Shown here piece by piece: positions 1-9,944 of a DNA stretch of 64,000 nt. The notes below the pieces were generated by a model. The model ran no database searches. It had not been told where the DNA came from and saw nothing but the letters and a program-made list of their open reading frames with translations. The DNA is taken from NCBI RefSeq assembly GCF_000186865.1, contig NW_008705585.1, positions 177,862 through 241,861 of the forward strand. Direction: 5' to 3'. The stretch's first letter is position 1; each line of letters starts with the position of its first letter. The translations under genes were made by a program, and so were the position numbers. This stretch comes from Aureococcus anophagefferens (taxonomy: Eukaryota > Sar > Pelagophyceae > Pelagomonadales > Pelagomonadaceae).

Positions 1-96
1 GGCGCGTCAGGCGGCCGTTCCCAGCGCGAGGCCAGGCCCAGCAAGTTCGAGCCACACTCCTCGGTGATCTAAAGCCCCGGCCGAGCTCTCGACGCG

Positions 97-2089
97 ATGG
101 AGGACAGCTCGAAGCGACTGAAGAAGCTGCGGGACCACTACCGTGGCAGGGCGCTCAACTACCGGACGACCACCGGCGTGCCCATCGAGGCCCCCGAGGA
201 GCACCAGAAGTTCGAGAAGATCTTCTAGAAGGCCAACAAGGACGCCTACAAGCTCTTCTAGGACGACCCCGCGAAGTTGGCCATCTGGGAGGACCAGTTC
301 ACGAGCATCAAGTCTGCTGCGAAGCATGACGGGCGCCGCTACGGCTGCCGCTACTAGCCGGAGACCATCAAGCTGGCGATCCTGCTCTACTCGCGGCTCG
401 GGGCCACGGCCTACGACGAGATGAACAAGATCTTCTTCCTACCTACGGCCCGCTACGTCCGGGACCACACGAACTTTGCCTCCGACGATGACGAGGGCCC
501 CATGCTCGGCATGATGGACGCGATGAAGCAGAAGGCCGACAACTAGAAGCTCGACCACGAGTGGGAGCGCTGCGGCTGCGTCGCCTTCGACGCCATGACC
601 GTGCGCGGCGGCCTCTGGTGGTCGGCGAACTAGGGCAAGATCCTGGGCTTTCCGTACAACGACATGCTCTACGACACGGTCACGTCCGAGTTCAACTAGA
701 TGGCCAAGAGCATCGTCGAGGGCGAGAAGGAGGCGAAGCTCCCGGAGGTGGCGAAGCACTACCTCGTGTTCTACTTCGTCGGGCTCGGCGTCTCCGACTT
801 TGCCTTCCCCGTCGGGCGGTTCGGGCTGAAGAGCATCACGGCCCCGGGGCTCGGCTGCATGCTGCGCAACCTCATCTTCCACCTGGACCTCAAGTCCTTC
901 ATCGTGGTCGCGACGGCGTGCGACGGCGCGTCGGAGAACCGCACGCTCATGCAGATGATGATGACCCGTCCGGCCGCCGACTACGTCAACGGCGTGGGCT
1001 CGGCGTTCAACGTGGAATGGCCCTTCGACACGAGCACGAAGGTGGCCATGAAGCACCCGACCCGCGGCTGGGACTACCCCATCTTCATGCTCTCGGACAT
1101 GCCCCACTTCGTGAAGAAGTAGTGCAATGCCCTGGAGTCCTCGGGCAACAAGAACACGGCACGTGACATGCAGAAGTTCGACGACGATGGAATCGCCCGG
1201 CCCATGCAACTGATGATGCTCCACGACGCCTGGGTCGCCTACGAGAACGACTCGTCGAAGCTCGCCGGTGAGGGGGGCCTGCGGCGGGCTCGTAAGCTAC
1301 GGAGTACCACGAATGATTCAACCCAACTTCAACTTCGAAGTATTTGCGTGGGTCGTTTTGAGGGGATCATCCATGCTTCGAGAACACTTCGAGAGACGAC
1401 TGCTCGTCCAAAAATCAGCCAAATCGAGTGTAAAATGACTGCTATACATAGGTAAACTTACTCGTGAGCACTTTAAGAAGGATTGCTTTTCTAGAATGAG
1501 GGTCCCGCTCGCAGTGTAAGTTTAGAGCAACAGCATGGTCTAAATTATTGATGAGTACACTGCGAATGATGTGGGGAAAAAAAAATTATTCAGCCAGCTA
1601 AGAGACTTGTGTGGTAAAACGAATCAGTTCGTTGATATCATGAATGGGAAGGCTGGCAACATCAGCATTCATAATGGAGAAAAATGATTCATGGAACTGG
1701 GCGAAATTTTGTGATGGTATGAACAGTGGCAGAGTGGTCTTGAGTCTTCAGACCTTCCTGAAAAGGTAAAAAAATAATCTTTTATCACGTAAGAGAGCTG
1801 GTATGATTTAAAAAGCATCATTTGCGGCACTATCTCCCTTGGTTGTTTTTATTTGCGCAAATTTCCGCGCGCCCTGCTGGTAACCCGGCGTCTTATGCAA
1901 GACATATGCGAACATCATTTCGCACACGTACGGTACAGTGCTGGCTCGACCCATGCCCCAGGCATGGAGAAAGCCCTGAAGGCTACGGGGACTGCCGGAG
2001 TCTGCCGCCTGTTCCGCGGAGCGGGCAACCACTCCTCCGCTCCTACTCTTACGAGCTCCTCCGCCCCGCTAATTAGGCGTAAAAAATAA
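97..2089 (+). pseudogene. Decayed P-element/THAP9-like DNA transposase
   Basis: From the ATG at 97 one frame runs about 390 codons, broken by seven stops, all TAG (226, 259, 355, 544, 631, 697, 1120). It keeps P-element/THAP9 landmarks: an N-terminal block (AYDEMNKIFFLPTARYVRDH), a first acidic motif (VAFDAM), CDGASENR, and SDMPHFVKK. After an introner-like intron (1268-1451), exon 1452-1515 encodes KLTREHFKKDCFSRMRV in phase, matching the family's KLTxxH...MRVxLA block, and is followed by a GTAAGT donor. Further pieces appear in shifting frames with TAA and TGA stops (LCGKTNQFVDIMNG near 1600; MQDICEHHFAHVRYSAG near 1890-1945, resembling the QDxxExFFxxVR block). The second half is much more AT-rich. 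The gene is certainly broken; family assignment is from motifs. Confidence 0.72.
1268..1451 (+). mobile_element. Old introner-like intron inside the transposase
   Basis: The intron has a GTGAGG donor and a TATACATAG acceptor, and phase 1 is kept across it. Positions about 1309-1440 match the introner family found elsewhere in the window: GATTCAAC near the 5' side, GCTTCGAGA, and TGCTCGTCCAAAAATCAGCC. The flanking octamers (GTGAGGGG and GTAAACTT) no longer match, and the terminal repeats are not recognisable, so this copy is diverged or was recruited differently. It shows that introners also landed in transposon genes. Confidence 0.6.
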
Positions 2090-2161
2090 TTTGAGTTAGA
2101 TAATTATTTTACTATGATATACTATAATTTAATTTGTAATTAATTATTATATTATATATGG
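2090..2161. other. AT-rich spacer between convergent transposon-linked genes
   Basis: This 72 bp stretch is almost entirely A and T, in sharp contrast to the GC-rich surroundings. It separates the end of the broken transposase from the stop codon of the minus-strand gene. It probably holds both 3' ends. I see no clear inverted repeat or other motif. Confidence 0.5.
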
Positions 2162-3672
2162 CTACTGAAGAGCCTCGGCGTCCAGGCTCTCCTCCTCGGC
2201 TTCCAGGTCCGCGTAAATTTGGGCGACATCGCCGACGTCGAGCTCGTCCTCGCCGGCGTCGTGGCGCTCCCCGGCCCTACTCTTCTTCTTCGCATGAGTC
2301 GCGGCCGCCGCCAGGCCGCCACGGTGCGTGTTGGCAGCGAAGGCTGCGGACCGAAGATTCGACATAAGCTTGCCGACGAGGTCCCGGCCGCGCATCCGCG
2401 CGTACTTGTCGAGCAGGCGCTGCATCACCTCGGCGACGGGCGGCTCCGCGCTGGACGTGGCGATGGCGGCCTTCATGTCGTCCGTGATGGTAGCACGGAA
2501 GCACTGCGCGACGGCCGGGTCCTTCGAGAGGAGCTTGTTCACTTTCGTGACAAGGGCCCCCTCGTAGGCGACGAGGTTGGCGGTCGTGAGGAGCTTCGCG
2601 TAGGTGGCCTCGACGGCCCAGACGAAGTCGAAGAGGGGCGGCGAGGCCAGGAAGACCCCCTTAGTTGCGGGCCGCCTAAGGGTGATGCCCAGGGGCATTT
2701 TGGCCTCCTCGGCCTCGCCCCTCGAGATGTTGTTGTGGCTGACGTACATGGCGTAGAAGGGGTCCTCGGACTTGAGGCGGAAGAGCGTGAAGAGGAGCCA
2801 CCCGGCGAGGTAGTAGACCAAGGGCGCGCGCGCGTCTTTGAGGTGCACGGGGCCCACCGTTTCGACGACGAGGTCTGGGAGGTCCACGTCGGCGATCGCC
2901 TCCTTGAACCCGTCGAAGGCGGCCATCTCGAAGGCGACAAAGGCCCTGGTAATAGTCAGCTTCTCCTCCCGCGAGAGCTGGTCCGTGACGGAGTGCATCT
3001 GGTTCCAGAGCGTCTGCTGCTCGTCGATGATCGTCAACCGTTGCTCGAAGAACGCCTTCGACGCCGCCATGCCGCCGCCCGCAGATTTCGAGGAGGTCAT
3101 TGCCAAGGCGTCGATGAGGTCCTCGAAGAAGCGGTCCCCGAAGTCCGCCGCGCCCTGGACCGGCTCGTCATCTTTCAGCAGTCGATCGACGACGTCGGCC
3201 GCCGCCGTCACGTCCTTGAGCATCGACTTCGCGTCGGCGAGGGCGGCTGCTGTGAGGTCCCGCAGGCAGCCGATGCGCGCGGCGATGCGCTGCTTGAGGT
3301 CCTCGCGCGACGCCTACGATGCAGTCGATGAGATCATGGCCCCGCGACGACGCGGCGCCGGGAAAACACGTCGAGCGTGAGCGCGACGGCGGCCGGGTTC
3401 TTCGCCTTCTTCCACGAGGTGAGCTGCCTCGAGACCTGCGTGCGCACGAGCTCGATCTCCGTGATGAACTTGTCGAGCTTCTCGTCGACGCCCTCCCTCG
3501 GTAGGTTCGAGCTGCGCCAGCCCACGTAGTTCTCGTCGAAGAACTTCCAGAGGCGGCGCTTCTGGGACGCGTCGATCGGCCGCCTGTGGCCCGGCACGTC
3601 GGCGTCGGCCGCGGGCGGCGCGTCCGCTGTGGGGGGCCCCTCTACGCCGGGCGCGCCCTCCTGGCCCTCCAT
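2162..3672 (-). CDS. Unknown two-exon protein, possibly transposon-encoded
   Basis: Start ATG at 3672. Exon 1 is 3672-3370, and a 56-nt GT-AG intron (3369-3314) joins it in phase 0 to exon 2 (3313-2162), giving 484 residues. The intron call rests on frame continuity. The protein is soluble and helical. A stretch around PLVYYLAGWLLFTLF followed by LASPPLFDFVWAVEATYAKLL loosely recalls the C-terminal AGYxxxxL...E block of P-like transposases. The C-terminus is acidic (DVGDVAQIYADLEAEEESLD). It lies tail-to-tail with the broken transposase, so it could be the second gene of the same element or a host gene. No function is recognised. Confidence 0.5.
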
Positions 3673-3973
3673 TGCGTCCGGGCAGCCCGCGGCACCTTCC
3701 CCCGCGATCTCATGGTTGCAGTACGAGGACCTCGCGCGGCAATATCTCGTTGAGCTGCCACCCCATATTATTTATTACCCCTTGCAAAAGGCGCTGCAAC
3801 ACGGCAGTATCACCGAGAGTAGCCGTGAGAGCTTCCGAAGTCGCTGAATATAAAAATGCCATAGCAGGAGCTCTCGCTTCACCACCCGAAGACGCTCGCA
3901 GCCCGTGTCGTCACCAGCTGCTACCGCAGTCGCCTATTCCGGTGCATTGCGCGCGCGGCCCGTTGCGACCGCC
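3673..3973. promoter_or_regulatory. Divergent intergenic region
   Basis: These 301 bp separate two divergent start codons and should carry both promoters. The part near 3760-3870 is less GC-rich (TTATTTATTACCCC and TATAAAAATGCC). The TATAAAAATG around 3850 sits about 120 bp upstream of the methyltransferase ATG and may be core-promoter-like, but this is weak evidence. No RNA gene or repeat was seen. Confidence 0.35.
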
Positions 3974-4807
3974 ATGAGCGCCGCCGTGGAGATCAAGACC
4001 ATGCAGCTCTACAACCACCTCGAGCGCTTCGACCGCGAGCTCGTCGAGCGGGGCCTCGCCGCCGACGGCCCCCTGGACGCGGGCGCGCTGAGCGCCATCG
4101 ACAGCATGCACTACCACGGCGTCAAGGCCGTCGACGAGGCGTCGGCGCGCCTCGGTCTCGGCGCGGGGAGCACCGTCCTCGAGATCGGCTCGGGCCTCGG
4201 CGGCGTCGTCCGCCGCGTCGCGGCGACGCAGCACTGCGCCGTCGCGGGCCTCGAGCTCCAGGGAGACGTCTCCGCCGCCGCCGACGCCCTGACGCGGCGC
4301 TGCGGCCTCGGCAACGTCGAGCACATCTGCGGCGACGCGCTGGCGCCGCCGCCGGCGCTCGAAGGCCGCCGATTCGGCCACGTCGTGAGCTTCCTCTGCT
4401 TCCTCCACATCGAGGACACGGCGGCGATCCTGAAGGCGGCCTACGACTTCCTCGAGCCCGGCGGGTCCCTGCTCGTGGAGGACTTCTACGACCGGGGCCT
4501 GTCGGCGGCGGAGCAGGCGCAGCTCGAGGTCGACGTCTTCGCGTTCGCGCTGCCGTCCCGGGGCGCCTACGAGGCGGCCATCGCGGACGCGGGCTTCGAA
4601 AACTGCGAGTGGACGGACCTCACGGCGAGCTGGACGGCCTTCACCAACGACCGCCTGGCGGCGTACGTCGCCGCGGAGGACCGCCACGTCCGCGTCCACG
4701 GCCGGCCGACCTACGACTCCCAGAAGCACTTCTACGCCTCCGTCGCGGGGCTCTTCAAGGGCGGCCACCTCGGCGGCGTCAAGTTCGTCGCGACGAAGCC
4801 CCTCTAG
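3974..4807 (+). CDS. SAM-dependent methyltransferase (class I)
   Basis: 277 residues. The first ATG is at 3974; the same frame is open further upstream but without an ATG. The class I Rossmann signature is clear: motif I VLEIGSGLGG at residues 68-77, an acidic loop after the next strand (VAGLELQ), ICGDALAPP, then the post-I motif HVVSFLCFLHIED and the LEPGGSLLVEDFY strand. The layout resembles small-molecule N- or O-methyltransferases of the sarcosine/phosphoethanolamine type, but the substrate cannot be read from the sequence. No targeting peptide is evident. It is a single-exon gene. Confidence 0.85.
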   Translation: MSAAVEIKTMQLYNHLERFDRELVERGLAADGPLDAGALSAIDSMHYHGVKAVDEASARLGLGAGSTVLEIGSGLGGVVRRVAATQHCAVAGLELQGDVSAAADALTRRCGLGNVEHICGDALAPPPALEGRRFGHVVSFLCFLHIEDTAAILKAAYDFLEPGGSLLVEDFYDRGLSAAEQAQLEVDVFAFALPSRGAYEAAIADAGFENCEWTDLTASWTAFTNDRLAAYVAAEDRHVRVHGRPTYDSQKHFYASVAGLFKGGHLGGVKFVATKPL

Positions 4808-4943
4808 GTCGCGCGGCCGCGCCTCCGCGCCCGGGGCCGCGCCGCCCGCCCGCGCCCCCGGCCGCCCTTTGTTCCCCCCGTTCGGCGGGGCCAGCCTGCG
4901 ATGGCTCCCCTCTCGCGTCGCTCGTTCTTCACGTTCGCCCCAG

Positions 4944-7038
4944 TTAGCCCGCTAGGCTCTCGCCCGTGGCGATGGACGCGGCGTCGTCGAGGGACTGGGA
5001 GAAGTTGAGGCTCGCGTCGTCGGCCGCCTCCTCGGCGACGGTGGGCTCCTGGGACCCCTGGCTCGTCGACGCCATGAGCATGGCCTGGCGGCGCTTGATC
5101 TGGGGCATGGGCGTCGGCGGCGTCGGCGGCGGCGACTCGGCGTAGGCCTGGGGCAGCGTCACGGACACCTCCGACGTCGACGAGCACGGCGGCTCCGTGG
5201 GCTCCGTGGGCGCGGGCCGCGCGGCCGGCGACGACGGCCGCGGGCCCGGCGGCGTCTGGGCCGAGGCTCGCCGCGGCGACGGCGCGTCGGAGGCGCCGCG
5301 GCGCATCGAGTGGCGCGCCCTGGCCGGCGAGGGCCGCGGCGCGGCGCGCGCGTCGGGCGAGCCCGGGCCCGGCGAGTCCACGGACAGGCTCAGGTCCGGC
5401 TCCGCCGGCGGGCGCGCGCCCGTCAGCTCGGCGACCTCCCGGGGCACCTCGCTCCGGCGCCGCGCGCGCCGCCGCGACCGGTCGCCGCCGTCGCCGCTCG
5501 CCGGCGGGTCCGGGAGCACCACGGACGTGCGCCGCAGCGTCGGCGGCGCGACGTCCGCGATGCCCGGCAGCGCCGCGCCGTCGGCGGCGCCGGCGACGAC
5601 GGACTGCTTGCGGTAGCCCATGCCGTCGCGGTTCTTGATGACCTTCTCGACGATCTCGGGCTCGCGCGACCGCTCGCGCGCGTCCTTGCGCTTCTTCTGG
5701 TGCGCCATGTGCGCCGACAGCGCGCGCAGCATCTGCGCCTTGGCCTCGACGGACGCGGCGCCCTTGTAGCGCGCGGCGACGTACTGCTGGCGCAGCTTGA
5801 CCTTCTTGTGCTCCGCGCGCGCCGCGGCCTGGCGGTCCTTGAGCGCCGCGAGCTCCCGCGCGGCCGACTCGTGGCGCTTCTCCTTGACGAGCATGGTCGT
5901 CGCCCGCTGCTCCCGCGCCTTCTTCTTGTTGTAGAGCCGCTCGGCGACGGCGCGCCGCTGGGCCACGGTCGCGTGGTCCTCGATGGCCTCGTGGACCATG
6001 GTCTGCCTCGCGTCGACCTGCGCCGGAAACAACCGGTGGAACGGCCCCGTCCCGCAAAAACCTCTCCATCTCGGTCACGATCGAAGTCGTTTCGGCCGAG
6101 TTTTGGACGGGTCGCTTGCTCTCGGCGAGTTCTTTTCAGACAGTGAAAAAAGGTATGTCGACACTCCACGCATGGTTGAAGTCGCGTTGCATAGTTTTGG
6201 TTCGCGCCCGGGCGTCGGCGATGTGGCTCGGCACCGCGGACTTCTTCTCGCCCGCGTCGCGCATCTCCTTGACGGTGCGGTAGCCGCCGACCATGGACCG
6301 CTCCCGCGCCTTGCCCACGCCGGCGCGGGACCGCCGCGCGGACCGCGGGGCGCCGTCGTCGTCGTCGTCGTCGCGGTCGTCGCCGCGCGGGTCCGCGTCG
6401 TCGCCGTCCGGCTCGCGCGGCGGCGCGCCCGGCTCCGCGACGACGGCGCCGGAGCCGGGCACGACGACGACGCGGCTCGACGCGCCGCCGGACCGGCGGC
6501 CCCCGTAGCTCGTCGCCGAGCGCGTGAGGGGCGTCGAGAAGGACGAGAGGCGCGTGGACCCGGACGACTCGTCCGCGTCGGCCGCGGCGTAGTCGGCCCA
6601 CGACTGGGCCGCGTCGCGGAACACGGGCACGTCCGCGCCCTTGAGGAGCGACTTCCGCTGGCGGAGCACGTCCCGGAGCGACGTCGTGATGACGGGCGCC
6701 GTCTTGGCCGCGCAGACGAGGAACCGCGCGCGCTTCGCGGCGTCGACGACGTCCCGGGCCTCGCGCTCCTCGCGGAGCCGCCGCTCGCGCGACACGCGGT
6801 GCCGCGCGCGCCGGTGCTCGTCCGGGTCCGTGTCGGCCATGGAGAAGCCGATGGTCAGGCCGGGCGCGCTCCGGCTCAGCTCCAGGGCCCGCTCGTAGTT
6901 CGTCGCCGCGAAGCGCGCCGCCGTCGACGCCGGCCGCCGGTAGCCCAGGTCCGGGTGCTGCCACGTGCTGCTCAGGAAGCCCACGGGCACGCTCATGTCC
7001 ATGGCCTCCTCGGGGTCCACGACCGGGCGGAAGCCCAT
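4944..7038 (-). CDS. Unknown basic coiled-coil protein, split by an introner
   Basis: ATG at 7038. Exon 1 is 7038-6220 (273 codons) and exon 2 is 6017-4944, together 630 residues. The intron is an introner element; splicing from the GC at 6219 to the AG at 6018 restores SHI-VDARQTMVHEAIEDH in phase 0. The N-terminal half has an ERALELSRSAPGLTIGFSMA stretch and an Arg/Glu-rich helix (RRLREEREARD). After the junction comes a long basic helix (NKKKAREQRATTMLVKEKRH), then a Pro/Ser/Arg-rich, probably disordered tail with many SP sites. I recognise no family. It is divergent from the MRH gene, with only 102 bp between start codons. Confidence 0.75.
6010..6219 (-). mobile_element. Introner element (group 2), intron of the coiled-coil gene
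   Basis: The element spans 6018-6211 and is flanked by near-identical octamers, GTCGACGC (6010-6017) and GCCGACGC (6212-6219) on the minus strand. In gene sense it begins CCGGGCGCGAACC and ends TTTCCGGCGCAG, imperfectly inverted. The core CGTCCAAAACTCGGCCGAAACGA is the reverse complement of the core in the copy at 17835, so this copy is inserted in the opposite orientation relative to its host gene. Donor GC comes from the duplication and acceptor CAG from the element. Confidence 0.85.
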
Positions 7039-7140
7039 GGCCGCGCCAGCAAAATCACGAGACGCGGCCCATGCCCCCAGCGCCGCGGGGGAGTACAACA
7101 AAAAGATTTTTGTTTTCACTTTCCGAAGCGCGCCGAGGAC
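7039..7140. promoter_or_regulatory. Short bidirectional promoter region
   Basis: There are 102 bp between two divergent ATGs (7038 minus and 7141 plus), so both promoters and 5' UTRs must fit here or overlap the coding regions. The part next to the plus gene is relatively AT-rich (CAACAAAAAGATTTTTGTTT). No canonical TATA box is evident. Confidence 0.45.
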
Positions 7141-8289
7141 ATGGCTTCCACGATGGCGAAAGTGATCTGGTTGACCCTGGCGGCCGCCGCGATGCCGAAG
7201 ACCTACGACAGCCACGGCTGCTGCATGAGCTGCGGCGAGCTGTGGTGCGACGGCGCGTGCACGACGGACATGGCGGCGTGCGCCTCCGGCGCGTCGGACC
7301 TCGCGCGGTGCACCTTCTCCTGGGCGAACCTCCACTGGGACCTGTCGCCGCTGCGCGACGCCAAGCCCGCGGATCAGTACTACGCCATCAGCGACAACTA
7401 CGTCCACAGCCACCAGAACTGGTCCTACGTCGTCGGCGTCTGCCGCGACGTCGGCCTCGCCGCCGCGCCCGCGGCCTGCGCGTCGACGCGGGGCTCCGGC
7501 GGCGACGTCTACGACTTCCCGAGCCCGGGCTACCAGATCTTCAAGGGCGACTGGGGCTTCGAGGAGTGCTACCGCCTCGGGTCGCCCGTGGACCGGAGCA
7601 ACTACGCCTGGGGCTTGATCGACCCGCAGAGCCCGGCGTTCGGCATCTACGTCCAATACAAGGGCGGCAACACGTGCACGGACAGCATCAGCGACAAGGC
7701 CGAGTGCGAGGACGTCATCGACGGCCGCACGTACTGCGCGCGGAGCCTGCGGATCAACGTCGTCTGCAACAACCGCATCTCGGACATCCCGCGCGTCGAG
7801 GAGGTCGTCGAGAAGCGCGGCTGCGAGTACGCCCTCACGCTCAACTCCATGTACGGCTGCCCGACGGAGTGCCCCGTGTCCGGGGGCTCGGTCTGCGGCA
7901 ACCGCGGCGTCTGCGCCTACGACGGCGTGGAGGGCGGGTACACGGTGACCGGCGACGTCGGCGCCGCGCGGTGCCTCTGCAAGGCGCCCTACGCGGGCGC
8001 GGCCTGCGAGGCCGTGGCGACCGCCGCCGCCGCCGACGAGCGGCCGCCGCGGAACGCGCTCTTCTGGGTCGGTCTGGCGAGCCTCGTCTCCGGGCTCTGC
8101 CTCGTCACGTTCTCGCGCGAGCGCCAGCTCGCGTCCCTCCTCTCGGGCCTCTGCCACTTGTTCGCGCCGCGGCGGCCGGGCGAGATCTACATGACGAAAC
8201 AGAAGAGCTACCAGGCCGCGGACGAGACGGCGAGCCCCCTGCTCGCCGAGGCCGAGGCGTTCTCCGACGTGAGCCTGTCGCCGCGCTAG
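7141..8289 (+). CDS. MRH-domain (mannose-6-phosphate-receptor-like) type I membrane protein
   Basis: 382 residues. An N-terminal hydrophobic signal (VIWLTLAAAAM) leads into a Cys-rich lumenal region. A mannose-receptor-homology pattern is visible: CYRLGS, then YVQYKGGNTC, then SLRINVVC, the usual YxxGxxC...RxxxIxxxC spacing of lectin-like MRH domains. An EGF-like module follows (CGNRGVCAYDG...CLCKAPYAGAAC), then one membrane span (ALFWVGLASLVSGLCLVTF) and a ~60-residue cytosolic tail. MRH proteins bind N-glycans in the ER, Golgi or endosomes; a sorting or quality-control role is an inference. The stop codon is one base from that of the convergent glycosidase gene. Confidence 0.75.
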   Translation: MASTMAKVIWLTLAAAAMPKTYDSHGCCMSCGELWCDGACTTDMAACASGASDLARCTFSWANLHWDLSPLRDAKPADQYYAISDNYVHSHQNWSYVVGVCRDVGLAAAPAACASTRGSGGDVYDFPSPGYQIFKGDWGFEECYRLGSPVDRSNYAWGLIDPQSPAFGIYVQYKGGNTCTDSISDKAECEDVIDGRTYCARSLRINVVCNNRISDIPRVEEVVEKRGCEYALTLNSMYGCPTECPVSGGSVCGNRGVCAYDGVEGGYTVTGDVGAARCLCKAPYAGAACEAVATAAAADERPPRNALFWVGLASLVSGLCLVTFSRERQLASLLSGLCHLFAPRRPGEIYMTKQKSYQAADETASPLLAEAEAFSDVSLSPR

Positions 8290-8290
8290 C

Positions 8291-9835
8291 TTACACGACC
8301 TGCGCCGTCTTCGCCGGGGACCGCTTCGTCGGGGAGCGCTGCCGCGGTCCCGCGGGAGGCCTGCGCTGCCGCCGCGGCTCGGACTTCAGCGCGCGGATCA
8401 TGGCGATGTTGAGGCCGAGGCAGGCGAAGGCGACGCCGAAGGCGACGGCCATGGCGAGGGCGACGACGAGCGTGACGACGCCGCGGGACACGGGCGCGTC
8501 GTCGACGTCGTCGCCGCCGAGGTCGCGGGACTCGAGGACGAGCGCGGCCGCCGCGGTCGCGACGGCGTCGCGGCGGCCCGCGCCGGCGCCGGCGCCGTCG
8601 TAGGCGTCGTAGAACGTCACGCCGGGCCCCGCGCCGCCCGCGGTGAGCACGAGCGCGGCCGTCGCGTTGCGGAGCCAGTCGGCGACGGACGCCGCGCCCG
8701 CGCCGCGGAGGCCCCGCTCGACGAAGACGTTGTCGCGGGGCCGCGCGCGCGCGCCCCGGGGCCAGGTCGCCGCGCCGCCGCCGGAGACGTCGCAGCCCGC
8801 GTCGACGATGGGCGCCGCGCCGCAGGCGAAGGACGGGCTCGCGGCCGCGGAGACGAGCGCGGCGACGGCCGCGTCGCGCGCCGCGCGCGCGTCCGCGAAT
8901 CCCGGCGCGAAGACGGCGCCCAGGTCCGCGACGCCGCCGCCGGGTACGGCGCGGCCCGACGCGTCGCGGCTCACGAGCGCGCCCCGGGGCGTCGCCAGCG
9001 TCCGTAGGGGCGCGCCGGCGGCCGCCGCGGACCGCCACGCGGCGACGGCCGCGGCGTCGTCGCGCGCGAGCGGCGGCGCGGCGCCGCGCGTGAGCACGGC
9101 GCGCCGCTCGAGGGCGTCGACGAGGGCGCCGAGGGCGACGTCGCTGCGCGCGAGGACGGCGTTGAAGCGCGCGTCGACGACCGCGTAGCCGCCGCACGGC
9201 GCGGGCGGCCTCTTCGCGAGGCACCGGGACCACTTGCGGCCGTCGTCGACATCCGGCGCGTCGCCGGGACGCCAGGGCGCCTCGGCCTCGAGGGGGTGCG
9301 CGAGCCAGACCGCGCCGCCGCCCGCGTCGCGGCCGCTCCGGAGGAACCGGTGCCACGCGTACAGCTTCGGCGCCATCCGCGCGGCCCAGGCCGACGCGAG
9401 CTCGCGGTCGCCGCAGCCGCGGTAGATCTGCAGCGCGGCGACGGCGTGGAGCGGCAGCGCCGCCAGCGGGGCCGCCGGCCCCTCGAGCGCGCCCGTCGCG
9501 TTCCAGAACGCGAGCGGCGGCAGCCCGGAACCCGCGGCGGCGAACGCGGCCGCGTCCGGCGCGGCGTAGGCGGGCACGAGGCCGTCGGCGCGCTGGTAGC
9601 GCAGCGACGCCTCGAACTCGCGCGTCGCGCGGCCGCAGGACCGCGACGCGTACGCGTAGGCGACGAGGGCCGACGTCGCCGAAGAGAGGAAGCCGGCGCC
9701 GGGCCAGGGCGCCGCGACGCCGCCGAGCGCCGGGCTCGCCGCGCGCTCGAGCAAAGCGACCGCCTCCGTGGAGAGGCGGCCGGCCTGGATCGTCGGCAGG
9801 AGCGCCGCACAGACTGCGAGCGCGGGGAGGCCCAT
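8291..9835 (-). CDS. GH63/MGH1-like six-hairpin glycosidase, membrane-anchored
   Basis: 514 residues from the ATG at 9835. A signal peptide (LPALAVCAALLPTIQAG) is followed by a long region with the rhythm of an (alpha/alpha)6 barrel: LAFWNATGALEG, KLYAWHRFLRSGRDAGGG, GYAVVDARFNAVLARSD. Near the C-terminus, TWPRGARARPRDNVFVERGL and VTFYDAYDG resemble the GH63 WRGPVWxxxNxLxxxGL and FxExYDPxTG motifs. A transmembrane span (VVTLVVALAMAVAFGVAFA) and a basic tail (SPTKRSPAK) end the protein. GH63 enzymes trim glucose from N-glycans; the exact substrate is not established. It sits tail-to-tail with an MRH lectin gene, which fits glycan processing. Confidence 0.62.
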   Translation of the reverse strand: MGLPALAVCAALLPTIQAGRLSTEAVALLERAASPALGGVAAPWPGAGFLSSATSALVAYAYASRSCGRATREFEASLRYQRADGLVPAYAAPDAAAFAAAGSGLPPLAFWNATGALEGPAAPLAALPLHAVAALQIYRGCGDRELASAWAARMAPKLYAWHRFLRSGRDAGGGAVWLAHPLEAEAPWRPGDAPDVDDGRKWSRCLAKRPPAPCGGYAVVDARFNAVLARSDVALGALVDALERRAVLTRGAAPPLARDDAAAVAAWRSAAAAGAPLRTLATPRGALVSRDASGRAVPGGGVADLGAVFAPGFADARAARDAAVAALVSAAASPSFACGAAPIVDAGCDVSGGGAATWPRGARARPRDNVFVERGLRGAGAASVADWLRNATAALVLTAGGAGPGVTFYDAYDGAGAGAGRRDAVATAAAALVLESRDLGGDDVDDAPVSRGVVTLVVALAMAVAFGVAFACLGLNIAMIRALKSEPRRQRRPPAGPRQRSPTKRSPAKTAQVV

Positions 9836-9944
9836 AATTGCACAGAGGCTGGCCTCAAGAATAATGGCTGAAGGCGAATTGAAGAATGCGGGGCGGTTTA
9901 CTCAGCATGGCTTCCGGGCGTGCCTACTCGTGCGTGCTAGCGCG

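Noticed and set aside
97..1122. Reassigned TAG codon (TAG = amino acid) in this organism
   Set aside because: Normal genes here end in TAG (for example 8287, 32241, 19364), and the transposase 3' half also has TAA and TGA stops and frame breaks.
3905..3973. Upstream extension of the methyltransferase
   Set aside because: The longer frame begins at GTG; no ATG occurs before 3974.
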